From: Chenopodium formosanum
Lineage: Eukaryota; Streptophyta; Magnoliopsida; Caryophyllales; Amaranthaceae
DNA length: 64,000 nucleotides
Assembly: GCA_024500155.1 (NCBI GenBank)
Contig: CM044863.1
Coordinates: 7,495,501 to 7,559,500, forward strand
Direction: 5' to 3'
In this document: one piece after another, positions 49,004 to 59,120 of the stretch
Layout of the letters: each line of letters starts with the position of its first letter
Numbering within the stretch: position 1 is the first letter of the stretch
Notes under the pieces: model-generated
What the model was told of the DNA's origin: nothing
What the model saw: only the letters and a program-made list of their open reading frames with translations
Database searches by the model: none
Made by a program: the position numbers and the translations under genes

Positions 49004-49391
49004 TTTTTTTTTTTTTTACTATTTTAAATATAAATTAAGTAAAATAATATAGTAAAAGTATAATACTTTGTAATAGATTTAAATTATAAACAAAAAGTAA
49101 AATGTGTAACTTAATAATGTTTTTTTAAAAAAAAATCATTATGATGTAATATAGTGGTATTAGGAAGGTGAAGATTAGGCGGGTCTTAGGTGGGGATTAG
49201 ATGGAGGTGGATATCCAATTAGGGGGTGGGGCGGGGATGGTTTTGGAATTGTACTCGCTGAGGCGGGGATGAGGATGAATTTTGGACCCGTCGCGGGGAT
49301 GGGGTGCGAATGAGGATGAGAATGTTAGGTGGGGATGGGGATCAGATGTGAAAGCCAAAATCCGCCCCGACCCGCCCCATTGACATCCCTA
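48665..49391. mobile_element. hAT-like MITE, family A copy 1
   Basis: The left end TAGGGATGTCAGTGGGGCGG and the right end CCGCCCCATTGACATCCCTA are inverted repeats with one mismatch. The flanking 8-mers TTTATGAA (48657-48664) and CTTACGAA (49392-49399) agree at 6 of 8. It has GC-rich subterminal arms (GGGGATGGGG types) and an AT-rich centre with a TA microsatellite. No transposase. Confidence 0.85.
48915..49002. repeat. (TA)n microsatellite, about 44 repeats
   Basis: Uninterrupted TA dinucleotides inside the hAT-like MITE; the second family copy (59652-60238) has none. Likely length-variable. Confidence 0.95.
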
Positions 49392-49841
49392 CTTACGAAC
49401 ACATTTTTTTTTTTACTAATAGACAAACCACAAAGTAAAGATGCACACAAACAGGATTGTGACAAGCTGGGCTGTGTAGGTCACTAGGCCCACGTTCCGT
49501 ACTAGCGGGTCATGCCTAGAATGGTCCAAGATTTATGTTGTGTTAATCTTTCAAAAATGGTACCCATACATAGCCCAACCCATGTGTCGTGCCATGCCCA
49601 GCCACCTAATAATTTATACTATTATTTTTTTAGTTGATTAGTTAAATATAAGCGAGTCAAAAAGCATGTCGGCCCGTCATGGTTGTGCCAAATTTTAAAA
49701 ATGAAGCCCATGCACATCCCATGATTCACCGATGTGTCTCTCTTGTCATTTCAGACTTATGACGGGCGTGTGTCAAGGCAAATTGAGCCATTTTCATGTC
49801 ATGTCTAACTAGCTCTACTACAAAGGCTATATATTATGAGA

Positions 49842-49945
49842 GTGTGGGATAGCTCAAGTGGTTAGAGCTTCCTTTCCGATTTTAAAAGATTTTGGGATCG
49901 ATTCTCACCCCTATCCTTGTGGCTCTCTAAAAATTAGTGGAAAGC
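49842..49945 (+). repeat. tRNA-derived SINE head (degenerate)
   Basis: GGGATAGCTCAAGTGGTTAGAGC resembles a tRNA D-arm with A box (TAGCTCAAGTGG). GGGATCGATTCTC, 47 bases after the A box, resembles a B box. The acceptor-like ends (GGGATAG / CTATCC) nearly pair. No sound anticodon arm is present, so it is a SINE-type pol III promoter, not a tRNA gene. Confidence 0.5.
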
Positions 49946-50420
49946 CAAGATACAATCTGGGAACCCCACTCCTCTAGCTATAGCAAACCCAATCCTAGTG
50001 AATATGTGAGCAGCAGCACATGCCCCAATGTCTTGAGTTTTCGAGAACTTCCGCACCCGCTTCAGTAACGCAACCGCCTCCTTCTCTAATTCCCCCAAAA
50101 GAAGAGAAAGAGAAAGGAAGGAAACCATACCCAATCGCCTGACAACTAGCTTCATACTTGACCCACTGACGATGAGTCGCATCAGTCACAACTCGCCCAG
50201 GTTCGAAGTCATACAATCCAGCGTAAGTCAAATGAGAAGACCCAGTCAAATAAACACACACATCACGACCTCGTTCCCAAGAGTAAAGCAACACATCGAC
50301 AGGTCTGAGGGCCCCATCATGACCCCCCCAAACAACCCAATGTCAACCTCATTTCTTGCTAAAATCTCAGACCGATAGCATGCATCAAGAAGGGTATCCC
50401 AAACAAAATTTATTATCATT
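49934..50420 (-). pseudogene. Repeat-derived protein fragment, frameshifted
   Basis: Minus-strand frames from about 50330 down give LRPVDVLLYSWERGRDVCVYLTGSSHLT, FEPGRVVTDATHR and CQAIGYGFLPFSFSSFGG. After a frame change near 50100, LEKEAVALLKRVRKFS and QDIGACAAAHIFTRIGFAIARGVG follow. This pattern matches my memory of a multi-copy plant protein family found next to reverse-transcriptase-like sequences and often loosely annotated. I do not know its function. Frameshift and lack of a start mark it as dead. Confidence 0.45.
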
Positions 50421-50702
50421 ATTGTTGTTGTTATTACCATTTTCTCTTTTGATGTTACAAAAATTTATCAAAATTACGTACTTGGTACTTCTTATGGATC
50501 AAGAATTATTAATGGAGACAAATACAACAAGATTCAATATGTCAGTAAATAAAGACATATATTTATAGTTAAAAATATTTTTATTTTATTTTATTTATTT
50601 ATTTATTGTGATGGGACCTCTTAAGATTTTAATAGACACAAAATTATGAAAAATTAATGCAAATAGTTTTAATAATCAAAGTTATGTCTTGACAATTAAA
50701 TG

Positions 50703-51315
50703 TACTCCCTCCGTCCCATAATATAGTTGTTGTTTGTATTTTTTTTACGGTATTTAAGAAATAGAAAGAGAAAGTGGATGAAATATATTAATAAAAGTGA
50801 AAAATACAATCATATACAAAAGTTAGAGAGAGAAACTGCAAAAAAATACAAGGTATGTGCAAAATTCATGATTAATTTAGGAAATACAGCTACTTCCTCT
50901 ATTTTTATATACTCTCCATTTCTCCATGCGCAGAGTTTTAGGAGAAATTAGAGAAAATAATAAAATACGGAGGTAGTGGAATAGAGGGAAGAATAAAAAA
51001 TTGTAAAAAGCAAAAGTAGTGGAGAGAATTGGAGGAAAGAGAATATAAAATTAATAAAATATGATTTATGTTGGGTCCAATAGATGAGAGAAATGAATTA
51101 AATATTGTAAAAGATTTCCAAATAAGAAAATGGAGCAAGTATTTAAAAACGGCCGAAAAAGGAAAGTGGAGCAAGTATTTAAAAAGAAGTGAGTAATAAA
51201 GTTAAAAAATTAGGGGTATAATGGTTTTTACATACTATTCAAAAATAGAAATAGGAATAATATTTTGAATGTCCATAATAGAAAAACAGAAACTATACTA
51301 TAAAATGGAGAGAGT
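50703..51315. mobile_element. Stowaway-like MITE with a second MITE nested inside
   Basis: Outer ends: TACTCCCTCCGTCCCATAAT (50703) and CTATAAAATGGAGAGAGTA (to 51315), inverted, with matching AACAGAAACTATACTATA inside. Inner element, about 50890-51196: TACTTCCTCTATTTTTATATA and TATTTAAAAAGAAGTGAGTA. The inner one belongs to the family at 42062-42376 in reverse orientation. Confidence 0.6.
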
Positions 51316-51606
51316 ATATTGCAATTTATATTCTTCGCCATGGTCATGTGCACTTTGTTTATTCAAAGTATCATTCAAAGTACCAGGTATCCATATGGAT
51401 ACAGGTTACAGGTATAATGATCAATTAAAGTAATCTATTCATCCTAGGATAATATACAGAGAAACGTGCATGTTATGTTTTGACGGGTGTCATATTTATA
51501 CAAATGCGGGGTGCACGTCCCAATTTTTAAAATTATTAAAATTAAATTAGTTAACATGGATAAGTAGTGTGAGGTGAAGGTAGAATAACACAAGAAAACA
51601 AAGACT

Positions 51607-51726
51607 TTGACTAGAGACGACTTGCATGACACAATAAACGATGAAAACTTTGCAACTTGTGGAGTACGTTACGTAGTATACTTTTGCCTTGACAAAGATA
51701 TGATCGTTGGACATTGATTATATAAA
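51607..51726 (+). promoter_or_regulatory. AP4 promoter: W-box core and TATA box
   Basis: TTGACT (51607-51612, in AAAGACTTTGACTAGAG) lies 184 bases and TATATAAA (51719-51726) 72 bases before the start codon, matching the AP3 layout. Confidence 0.5.
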
Positions 51727-52515
51727 CCCATGTAACCATTTAACCATAACATATCTCTTATTAAGCATTTAATAACCAATAATAACCAACATGCATGCTT
51801 ATACTATGCCTAATATCATCCTAATTCTTTTGTTAGCATCGTCCTCTTTCTTTGAACCCCCTAATTCGATCTCTGTTGAGGCTCGAAAATTAGCCACTTC
51901 TAATAGTGTCTTCAAGGTCAATCTCATCCATCGCGATTCACCACTTTCGCCTTACTACAACTCTTCCATGACACCACAAGAGCGCCTAAAGAGAGCACCC
52001 CTAGGCTATATATCACATGGCCACAATATTCAGCTATCCTCGACATATTATAACCTAAATGATGAAAAATCATACGCTTTAGTTCCTAATGGTGGAGGAT
52101 ACCTCATGAAAATCGCCCTTGGTACCCCAAAAGTTGAATTTTTAGCCGTGGCAGACACGGGTAGTGACCTTATTTGGGTCCAATGTCAACCTTGTAACAC
52201 TTGCATCCAACAACAATCTCCAGTCTTCGATCCATCAAAATCTTCGTCCTATCAATTAATCCCTTGCCCTTCTTCGGATTGCGCCCAACCAGATGTTACT
52301 ACTAGTTGTGCTTCGAACAACAATTATTACAACAATTACGAGTCATCATCACTGTGTGCTTATGAATATAGTTACGGTGGTCATACTCAAACAAACGGCA
52401 TCCTAGCCAGTGAAACGCTTAGCTTATCCTCTCCTGACGGCACCTCGCCGAGCATTTCATCCACGTCCGTGTTCGGTTGTGGGACTGACAACCAAGGCAC
52501 TCTCGGCAGCCAAGG

Positions 52516-52520
52516 AGAGG
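52516..52520. other. Target site duplication, left (AGAGG)
   Basis: AGAGG directly before the left LTR; identical to 57327-57331. AP3 has GAGAGGGGATCG uninterrupted at the matching codons. Confidence 0.93.
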
Positions 52521-52743
52521 TGTTAATATGATAACTCAATTGCTTCCCTTTATTATTCCACCATATTGCCTATTTATACAAGCTGCTGTACTCCTTGATG
52601 CACAAGGAATATCTTTTCCTAATTCTATCAAAACTAGGAAACTAAGCATTATTTCCTAAGATAAGATAGGAAACATATCTAGGAAAATATATCTAAGGAA
52701 ATTACAAAGATATGATAAAGATACTAGTCTATCTTTCCTAACA
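52521..52743 (-). repeat. 3' LTR of intact copia element
   Basis: On the minus strand it begins TGTTAGGAAAG and ends ATATTAACA (TG...CA). Confidence 0.95.
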
Positions 52744-52754
52744 CCCCCCCTCAA
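52744..52754 (-). promoter_or_regulatory. Polypurine tract
   Basis: Minus strand TTGAGGGGGGG immediately before the 3' LTR. It is the expected plus-strand primer site and overlaps the gag-pol stop codon (TGA). Confidence 0.8.
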
Positions 52755-55700
52755 GTTGGAGCACTCGGATCAAAGATGCCCAACTTGCTAAGGAGGTAAT
52801 CAAACTGTGGCTTTCCTAATGCCTTCGTAAAAATGTCAGCTAACTGCTCATTTGTGCGTACATGATGTGGAATAATTAGACCGTCTTGTATTGCATCCCT
52901 TACAAAGTGACAATCAACCTCGATATGCTTAGTGCGCTCGTGGAATACCGGATTTTGAGCTATGTGTATCGCGGCTTGGCTATCACAAAAAATTGGAATA
53001 GCTTGAGGATGTTGCACGCCCAAGCTCAAGAGTAGGCCCTTCAGCCACTTCATTTCCATCGTTAAAGCCGACATTGATCGATACTCGGCTTCCCCGGAAG
53101 ATGTTGCTACCGTGGGTTGCTTCTTAGACTTCCAAGCTATTGGCGAATGTCCCAAAAAAACCAACCACCCAGATAAAGAGCGGCGCGTAAGGGGGCAAGC
53201 TGCCCAATCGGAGTCGCACCAGCCATTGAGAGTGAGATTGCTGTCACTCCGCAACAATATGCCCTGACCCGGAGTGCACTTCAAGTAGCGAACTACTCGG
53301 GTTGCTGCCTCCCAATGTGCTTGCTGCGGTGCCTTCAAAAATTGTGAAAGCACATGCACCGAGTAAGTAAGATCAGGCCTAGTAACGGCCAAATACACCA
53401 ACCGTCCAACCAGCCTTCGGTATTGCTCTGGGTCTGCCAGAAGAGGACTGTCACTACGTGCCAAACGGTGGTTTTGTTCCATCGGTGTGGAGGCCGGCTT
53501 CGAGCCCAAAAGACCCGTTTCTGAGATTATATCTAACGCATATTTGCGTTGAGATAGAAATAAACCTGTACTACTTCTTGCAACTTCAATACCAAGAAAG
53601 TATTTTAGGACTCCCAAGTCCTTCATATGAAAACATGTGCTCAAATAATTTTTGAACAATTTCAAAGCCGTTGAATTGTTCCCTGCAACAATTAAATCAT
53701 CCACATAAACAAGAACATTAAGTTGAATTGAACCCTTTGTGTAAGTGAACAAAGAATAATCGGGATATGATTGTACAAAACCATATTTCTTCAAGGCCGT
53801 AGTCAACTTGGCAAACCAACATCTAGGAGCTTGTTTGAGACCATATAAAGACTTTCGAAGGCGACAAACAAGACCCGGCTCATCAGTAGTAAAACCCGGG
53901 GGAAGTTTCATGTATACTTCCTCATTTAAATCACCATGAAGAAATGCATTGTGCACATCCATTTGATGCAACTCCCAATTTTTTGACGCAGCAATAGCAA
54001 GAAAAGCACGAACCGTGGTCATCTTAACCACCGGGGCAAAAGTCTCATCATAATCAATGCCTTCAGTTTGATGATTACCATAGACAACAAGTCTTGCTTT
54101 CAATCGTTCAATACTACCATCTGAGTTGTATTTAATTTTATACAACCATTGACTCCCAAGGGCCTTTTTTCCGGGAGGGAGTTTCTCCATTGTCCACGTG
54201 CCATTATTTTCTAGAGCACACATTTCTTCTTTCATAGCCATTTTCCACCCATCATCTTGCATTGCTTCTTTGAACGATCGTGGTTCCTTGCCCCCTGTTA
54301 TAGCTGCAACAAAATTTCGATGTTTCGCAGAAAATTTATCACAACTAACATAATGTGCTATAGGATACGGCATACCTGAGGAAGGTGAAGAAATTGGATT
54401 GAGTGATGTTTCGGATGGACTATTACGAGCAACGTGAGTATGAGTGACATAGTCATCTTTATATTTACTCGAAGGTATTTTTGTACGGTGACCACGCCCT
54501 AAAATAGTAGGTGCCGTGGCCCCCCCTTCATCTCCTTCCCGAGCTGCTGCCGTGGCTATGGGAGTAGGGGCAGTAGGTATTGGGGTTGGAGGTTCGACAA
54601 TCCCAAGTGGCTGCCCATAATCATAGTCCTCAAACATAGGATAATTATCCATATTGTCCCCCAAATTAATTGTGGCATGCATATCATCAGTATCAACGTG
54701 AATGTTGGTGGTTTCAACATCTAAATATGGATATATATCCTCAAAAAAACGTACATCACGGGACACAAAAAATTCCTTTTTGTCTAAGTCAAACAAATAC
54801 CACCCCTTCTTCCCAAAAGGATAGCCAACAAAGACACATTTTCTACTACGACTTGCAAACTTATCTCCTTTGGCTTTTTGGTTATGAGCAAAACACAAGG
54901 AACCAAACACACGTAATTCACTAAATAAAGGAGGAGAGCCAAACAACATTTCATAAGGAGTTTTGTTGCCTAAAAGAACAGATGGGGTACGGTTAATTAT
55001 ATGAGCTGCCGCTAGAGCACATTCTCCCCAAAAATAAATAGGTAACCCCCCCTGAAATCGAAGGGCACGAGCAACATTAAGAATGTGTTGGTGTTTTCTC
55101 TCTACCCTACCGTTTTGTTGAGGGGTTCCTACACAAGAGGTTTGAAATAAAATTCCTTGGGCAAGAAAATAATTTTTCAAACAAAAAAATTCAGTGCCAT
55201 TATCACTTCGTACAATTTTTATTTTTTGAGAAAATTGCCTATCAATCATGGCAATAAAGGACATAAATATTTTAAACACTTCCGTTTTATCAAGCAATAA
55301 ATATATCCAAACCGCACGAGAGTAATCATCAACCAAGGTCAAAAAATAATGAGCACCACAAGAGGATGGTTTATCATAGGGACCCCACAAATCACAATGC
55401 ACAATCTCAAAAATACGGGAAGCTTTATTATCACTTAAAGGAAATTTGTCTCTAGTGTGTTTAGAACGATGACACACCTCACAATCTTTATTCAAATGAC
55501 CACTAGAATTATTAAGAAAAGGAAGTAGTTTTACAACTTTTTCGGAAGGATGACCCAATCTCTTATGCCAAAGTCTCAAGGTGTCTTCAACCGAAATTGT
55601 TGCAAGCGAAGCTTCTTCCCGGAGGTAGTATAGTCCATCCTTAAGATCACCCGTGCCAATCACCTCCCTCGTGCGTTGGTCCTGTATAGTACATATTGTA

Positions 55701-57049
55701 GAGTTAGTTATGACTTCACAAAAATTTGTTGAACACAATTGCGAAACCGAAATTAAGTTGCAATTTAATTTTGGAACAAAAAGAACATTGTAAAGAGTAA
55801 TTTTGTTCGTTAATTTAACGACCCCTTCTTTCATGGCGACAACGTTTTGGCCATCCGGGAGTCCTACATTGCAAGGAGAGACATCACGCAATTCTAATAA
55901 GTGTGATAGATCGCCGGTTACATGATGCGAGCAACCGGTGTCTATTATCCACTTACCATTAACACGGTGTGAAGGAGGCGTAGCATTACCCATCACAGCC
56001 ATTACGGCTTGCCATTGCTCGGCAGTAAGGTGCGGAATTTGATGAGCAGGAGTTGCGGCAGCAGGGGTAGGTGGAGTGAGGTGATTTGCGGAGGTGGAAT
56101 TGGCCTTGACAGTGGCGTTTTTCCCCCGGCCAGCCCCTTTATTTTCTTCTTTTGATCCGTATTTTTCAATGTACCAAAGAGGAACCCCATGTTTATCAAA
56201 ACATGTAGTAGCATCATGGCCCTTTTTATTACAATATTGACACACCAATGCAGCTCTTTCGGCACGGGAGAGACGCGGTTTGGGATTGTTCTCCATCCTA
56301 ACAGCAAACCCAGCTACCTCAGGTGGGTGTTCTTTAATTCCTGCAATACCCCGTACACGTTCCTCTTGTGCTATTGTTTGAAAGGCTCTGTTCAAGGTTG
56401 GAAGAGGGTCTTGAGACAAGAGTGTAGAGCGAAGAGGTGCATAATAATCCGAGTATAGCCCAAGGAGAAATTGCTGGAGGCGATCCCCTTCTCGCCTATT
56501 GGCATGCTGTTTCCCAATATCACAAGTGCACTTACCGCACTTGCATCCAATCAATGGCTCGTGTCTATCGAGCTCATCCCAAAGCACCGAGAGTTTACTA
56601 AAGTATACCGCAACAGGCATGGCTTTTGTTTGTTCGCAGCGATTAATATCAGACTTGAGTTGTTGTATCCGTGGGCCATTAACAAGGCCAAACCGTTCAT
56701 GTAAATCATCCCATAGCTTCTTTGCATTATCATAGTTGGAGAGCATCGACTTTACCTCCGGTTCTATGGTGTTCATAAGCCATGAAACAAGCATACATTG
56801 GATTGTCACCCAATCCTCTTTCGTACAGGGGGGAACAAAATTGGTGATTGTTCCATCAAGAAATCCGAATTTTCGTCTCGAGGACAAGGCTATGTAAATT
56901 GCGTGAGCCCAATCATTAAAGTTATCAAGTTTTAATCTTTGTGAGGTAATGTAATCACCGGGACGATCTTGTGGTCCAAGGTAAAAGGGTGAGTTAGGTT
57001 CAATTTTTGATGGTGGCGGCGGTGGTGGTGGTGGTGGGGTGTCCCCCAT
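52751..57049 (-). CDS. Ty1/copia Gag-Pol polyprotein, intact
   Basis: 1432 aa in one frame, running to the PPT. A poly-Pro stretch (5-13) is followed by Gag (about 30-245; LKLDNFNDWAHAIYIAL). The zinc knuckle is CQYCNKKGHDATTC (270-283). The protease has WIIDTGCSHHVTGD (D about 370). The pre-integrase has LWHKRLGHP and CEVCH (493-526). The integrase has HCDLWGPY, RSDNGTEF and QQNGRVERKH (acidic residues about 552, 616 and 650; the 33-residue last gap is also seen in the degraded element). RT (about 940-1190) has DVHNAFLHGD and YVDDLIVAG. RNase H (about 1275-1400) has WCDSDWA, SSGEAEYR and FCDSQAA. No stop, frameshift or missing catalytic residue was seen. The product would form cytoplasmic virus-like particles and make and integrate element cDNA. 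Confidence 0.95.
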   Translation of the reverse strand: MGDTPPPPPPPPPSKIEPNSPFYLGPQDRPGDYITSQRLKLDNFNDWAHAIYIALSSRRKFGFLDGTITNFVPPCTKEDWVTIQCMLVSWLMNTIEPEVKSMLSNYDNAKKLWDDLHERFGLVNGPRIQQLKSDINRCEQTKAMPVAVYFSKLSVLWDELDRHEPLIGCKCGKCTCDIGKQHANRREGDRLQQFLLGLYSDYYAPLRSTLLSQDPLPTLNRAFQTIAQEERVRGIAGIKEHPPEVAGFAVRMENNPKPRLSRAERAALVCQYCNKKGHDATTCFDKHGVPLWYIEKYGSKEENKGAGRGKNATVKANSTSANHLTPPTPAAATPAHQIPHLTAEQWQAVMAVMGNATPPSHRVNGKWIIDTGCSHHVTGDLSHLLELRDVSPCNVGLPDGQNVVAMKEGVVKLTNKITLYNVLFVPKLNCNLISVSQLCSTNFCEVITNSTICTIQDQRTREVIGTGDLKDGLYYLREEASLATISVEDTLRLWHKRLGHPSEKVVKLLPFLNNSSGHLNKDCEVCHRSKHTRDKFPLSDNKASRIFEIVHCDLWGPYDKPSSCGAHYFLTLVDDYSRAVWIYLLLDKTEVFKIFMSFIAMIDRQFSQKIKIVRSDNGTEFFCLKNYFLAQGILFQTSCVGTPQQNGRVERKHQHILNVARALRFQGGLPIYFWGECALAAAHIINRTPSVLLGNKTPYEMLFGSPPLFSELRVFGSLCFAHNQKAKGDKFASRSRKCVFVGYPFGKKGWYLFDLDKKEFFVSRDVRFFEDIYPYLDVETTNIHVDTDDMHATINLGDNMDNYPMFEDYDYGQPLGIVEPPTPIPTAPTPIATAAAREGDEGGATAPTILGRGHRTKIPSSKYKDDYVTHTHVARNSPSETSLNPISSPSSGMPYPIAHYVSCDKFSAKHRNFVAAITGGKEPRSFKEAMQDDGWKMAMKEEMCALENNGTWTMEKLPPGKKALGSQWLYKIKYNSDGSIERLKARLVVYGNHQTEGIDYDETFAPVVKMTTVRAFLAIAASKNWELHQMDVHNAFLHGDLNEEVYMKLPPGFTTDEPGLVCRLRKSLYGLKQAPRCWFAKLTTALKKYGFVQSYPDYSLFTYTKGSIQLNVLVYVDDLIVAGNNSTALKLFKNYLSTCFHMKDLGVLKYFLGIEVARSSTGLFLSQRKYALDIISETGLLGSKPASTPMEQNHRLARSDSPLLADPEQYRRLVGRLVYLAVTRPDLTYSVHVLSQFLKAPQQAHWEAATRVVRYLKCTPGQGILLRSDSNLTLNGWCDSDWAACPLTRRSLSGWLVFLGHSPIAWKSKKQPTVATSSGEAEYRSMSALTMEMKWLKGLLLSLGVQHPQAIPIFCDSQAAIHIAQNPVFHERTKHIEVDCHFVRDAIQDGLIIPHHVRTNEQLADIFTKALGKPQFDYLLSKLGIFDPSAPT

Positions 57050-57091
57050 TGTTTAAGGTATGATTGGGAGAAAAAAAAATTTAGTTAACCC

Positions 57092-57103
57092 GCTCCGATA
57101 CCA
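57092..57103 (-). promoter_or_regulatory. Primer binding site (initiator tRNA-Met type)
   Basis: Minus strand TGGTATCGGAGC directly after the 5' LTR. It differs by one base from the common copia PBS TGGTATCAGAGC. Confidence 0.85.
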
Positions 57104-57326
57104 TGTTAATATGATAACTCAATTGCTTCCCTTTATTATTCCACCATATTGCCTATTTATACAAGCTGCTGTACTCCTTGATGCACAAGGAATATCTTTT
57201 CCTAATTCTATCAAAACTAGGAAACTAAGCATTATTTCCTAAGATAAGATAGGAAACATATCTAGGAAAATATATCTAAGGAAATTACAAAGATATGATA
57301 AAGATACTAGTCTATCTTTCCTAACA
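57104..57326 (-). repeat. 5' LTR of intact copia element
   Basis: 223 bp, no difference from the other LTR by eye. It is followed by the AGAGG duplication (57327-57331). Confidence 0.95.
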
Positions 57327-57975
57327 AGAGGGGATCGTTGGACTTGGAACAGGCCCGTCTTCCTTGATCTCTCAACTCGGCCCAAAAATCAACTACAAGT
57401 TCTCCTACTGCTTAGCTCCCTTGACATCCGAGGTCTCAAGCACGCTTACCTTTGGAGCCGATGTTACGAGCCATGAAGTAGTGTCAACTCCCTTCCAAAT
57501 AGGAGAACGCCCCACATTCTACCACCTTACCCTCGACAGCATTAGCGTCGAGGGTAGGGATAACCCGGTTCAAATCCCGGTAGGTATGGACGTGATCATC
57601 GACTCTGGTACCACTCTTACAATGCTTCCAAGTAACATCTACAAAGACTTAAGGGATGCTTTGGTGAATGCCATTGGACTTAACACGGTTCCGAGCCCGA
57701 TCGAAGGTGCTGACCTCTGTTACAATACAGGGGAATCAGGGCAGTTTAGTCCTCCGGACGTCGTATTCCAATTTCAAGGGGCCGAAGTCGTGTTAAAGGC
57801 AATCAACACGTTTAGGCATATTGAGGAAGATGTTAGTTGCTTGGCAATGGTAGCTACAGAAACTACAGATAGTATTCCGATATTTGGGAACATTGCTCAA
57901 GTTAATTTCGAGGTTGGGTACGATTTACAAGCTATGCAAGTTTCTTTTGCTCCAGCAGACTGTACTAAGTACTAA

Positions 57976-58488
57976 TAATTAATTATTCAATTTTCATAAT
58001 TTTTATGCTTAATAATTAGCTTAATTGACGTATGTTTCTGTTATTGCTAGTTCTACATGTAGCAGACTTCTCGAGTTTTGTATCAAGAAGCTATAAGCTC
58101 CATATATGGATGAAATAACATTTGCTTTATATATATGGAGTATTAGGAAAATTATTATACCACGGGAAAGTTAAGTTTCTGGTGTTTATTATATAGGGGA
58201 CTCTCAATAAACTTATAAACAACTCGAACTTGAGCTTAACTAAATCTCATTTAAGTTCGTTTATTTGTATGATCATTGAGCCTATAGCTTGTACGATTTT
58301 TGAAGGTTGAAAGTAAATGAGATTGAACCCGAGCATAACACTATGGTCATACTTTTAAAAGGGTAAATACATAAATAAATATTTTTAGGGGCATAATAGT
58401 TTCTATACTATTCATAAGATATTACTCATACTTTTTGAAAGGTAGGGATTGGCTTATCAGATCAAATAAATTAAAAAGCTTGACTTTA

Positions 58489-58540
<52 letters not shown>

Positions 58541-59073
58541 ACCATAGGTTATTGTTATTAATACTTGTTCTCAAATTTGATATGGTGAGATTATTGTATA
58601 CTTAGGGCCTGTTCTGATTTAATGAAATAAACTGAATTGAACTGATTGGAGCTGAATTGAACTATATAGAGCTGAAATAATTTGTTTATGACAGAAGAAA
58701 AATAGGAACTGGATTGAAATGATTGGAGTTAAGCTGAAATAAACTGAATTGAACTGAAATTAAGCCGAAAAGAACACGCTCTTAAAGAAAGTTATTGTGT
58801 TGATGTAGGAAATAATGATAAGTTATATATAGTTTACAAAAGAAATATTAAAAATAGATTGTGAAATTATATAAAAGATTACATATTATTTCATATGTTT
58901 TATTTTGAGATTTTATAGTGTCAAGGAACAACTCCAATTTCGTTTATTATATATACGAGCTCATCTCCGCACAAACTTTTAGCTGGACTCGCGACTAGCC
59001 ATAGCTGACTGGTCTCACGCAATAAAAATGAACATTTACTAGAAAAAAAATGAGCATTTATCTCTGAATATTG

Positions 59074-59120
<47 letters not shown>

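Larger units (their letters stand above)
52521..57326 (-). mobile_element. Complete Ty1/copia retrotransposon (4806 bp) in AP4
   Basis: LTRs are at 52521-52743 and 57104-57326, 223 bp each, identical as far as I can read. A perfect 5-bp target duplication AGAGG flanks them. Minus-strand order: 5' LTR (57326-57104), PBS TGGTATCGGAGC directly adjoining (57103-57092), one 1432-codon gag-pol frame, PPT-like TTGAGGGGGGG, 3' LTR. The size, short LTRs and one-frame layout suggest the Ale/Retrofit lineage (inference). Confidence 0.96.
51791..57975 (+). pseudogene. AP4: CDR1-like aspartic protease split by copia insertion
   Basis: The 5' part is 51791-52520 and the 3' part 57332-57975. Counting one target duplication, the parts total 1374 bases, in frame, for 457 codons plus stop, and I see no other lesion. 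The 5' part has the signal peptide, LIHRDSPLSPYYNSSM and ADTGSDLIW (D about 122). The 3' part has IIDSGTTLTM and ends PADCTKY. The flap region reads YGGHT instead of YGDGT/YGDNT, a change near the flap that could alter activity even in an uninterrupted allele. As it stands, the transcript would meet a stop a few codons into the LTR (ATA TGA at about 52527-52532), losing the second catalytic Asp. Closest paralog: AP3. Confidence 0.92.

Noticed and set aside
48609..49052. Open frame of 147 codons
   Set aside because: It runs through the hAT MITE arm and a TA microsatellite, giving an Ile-Tyr repeat; not a protein gene.
49843..49915. Possible tRNA gene
   Set aside because: A and B box-like motifs are present, but the anticodon and T arms do not pair, so a SINE head is more likely.
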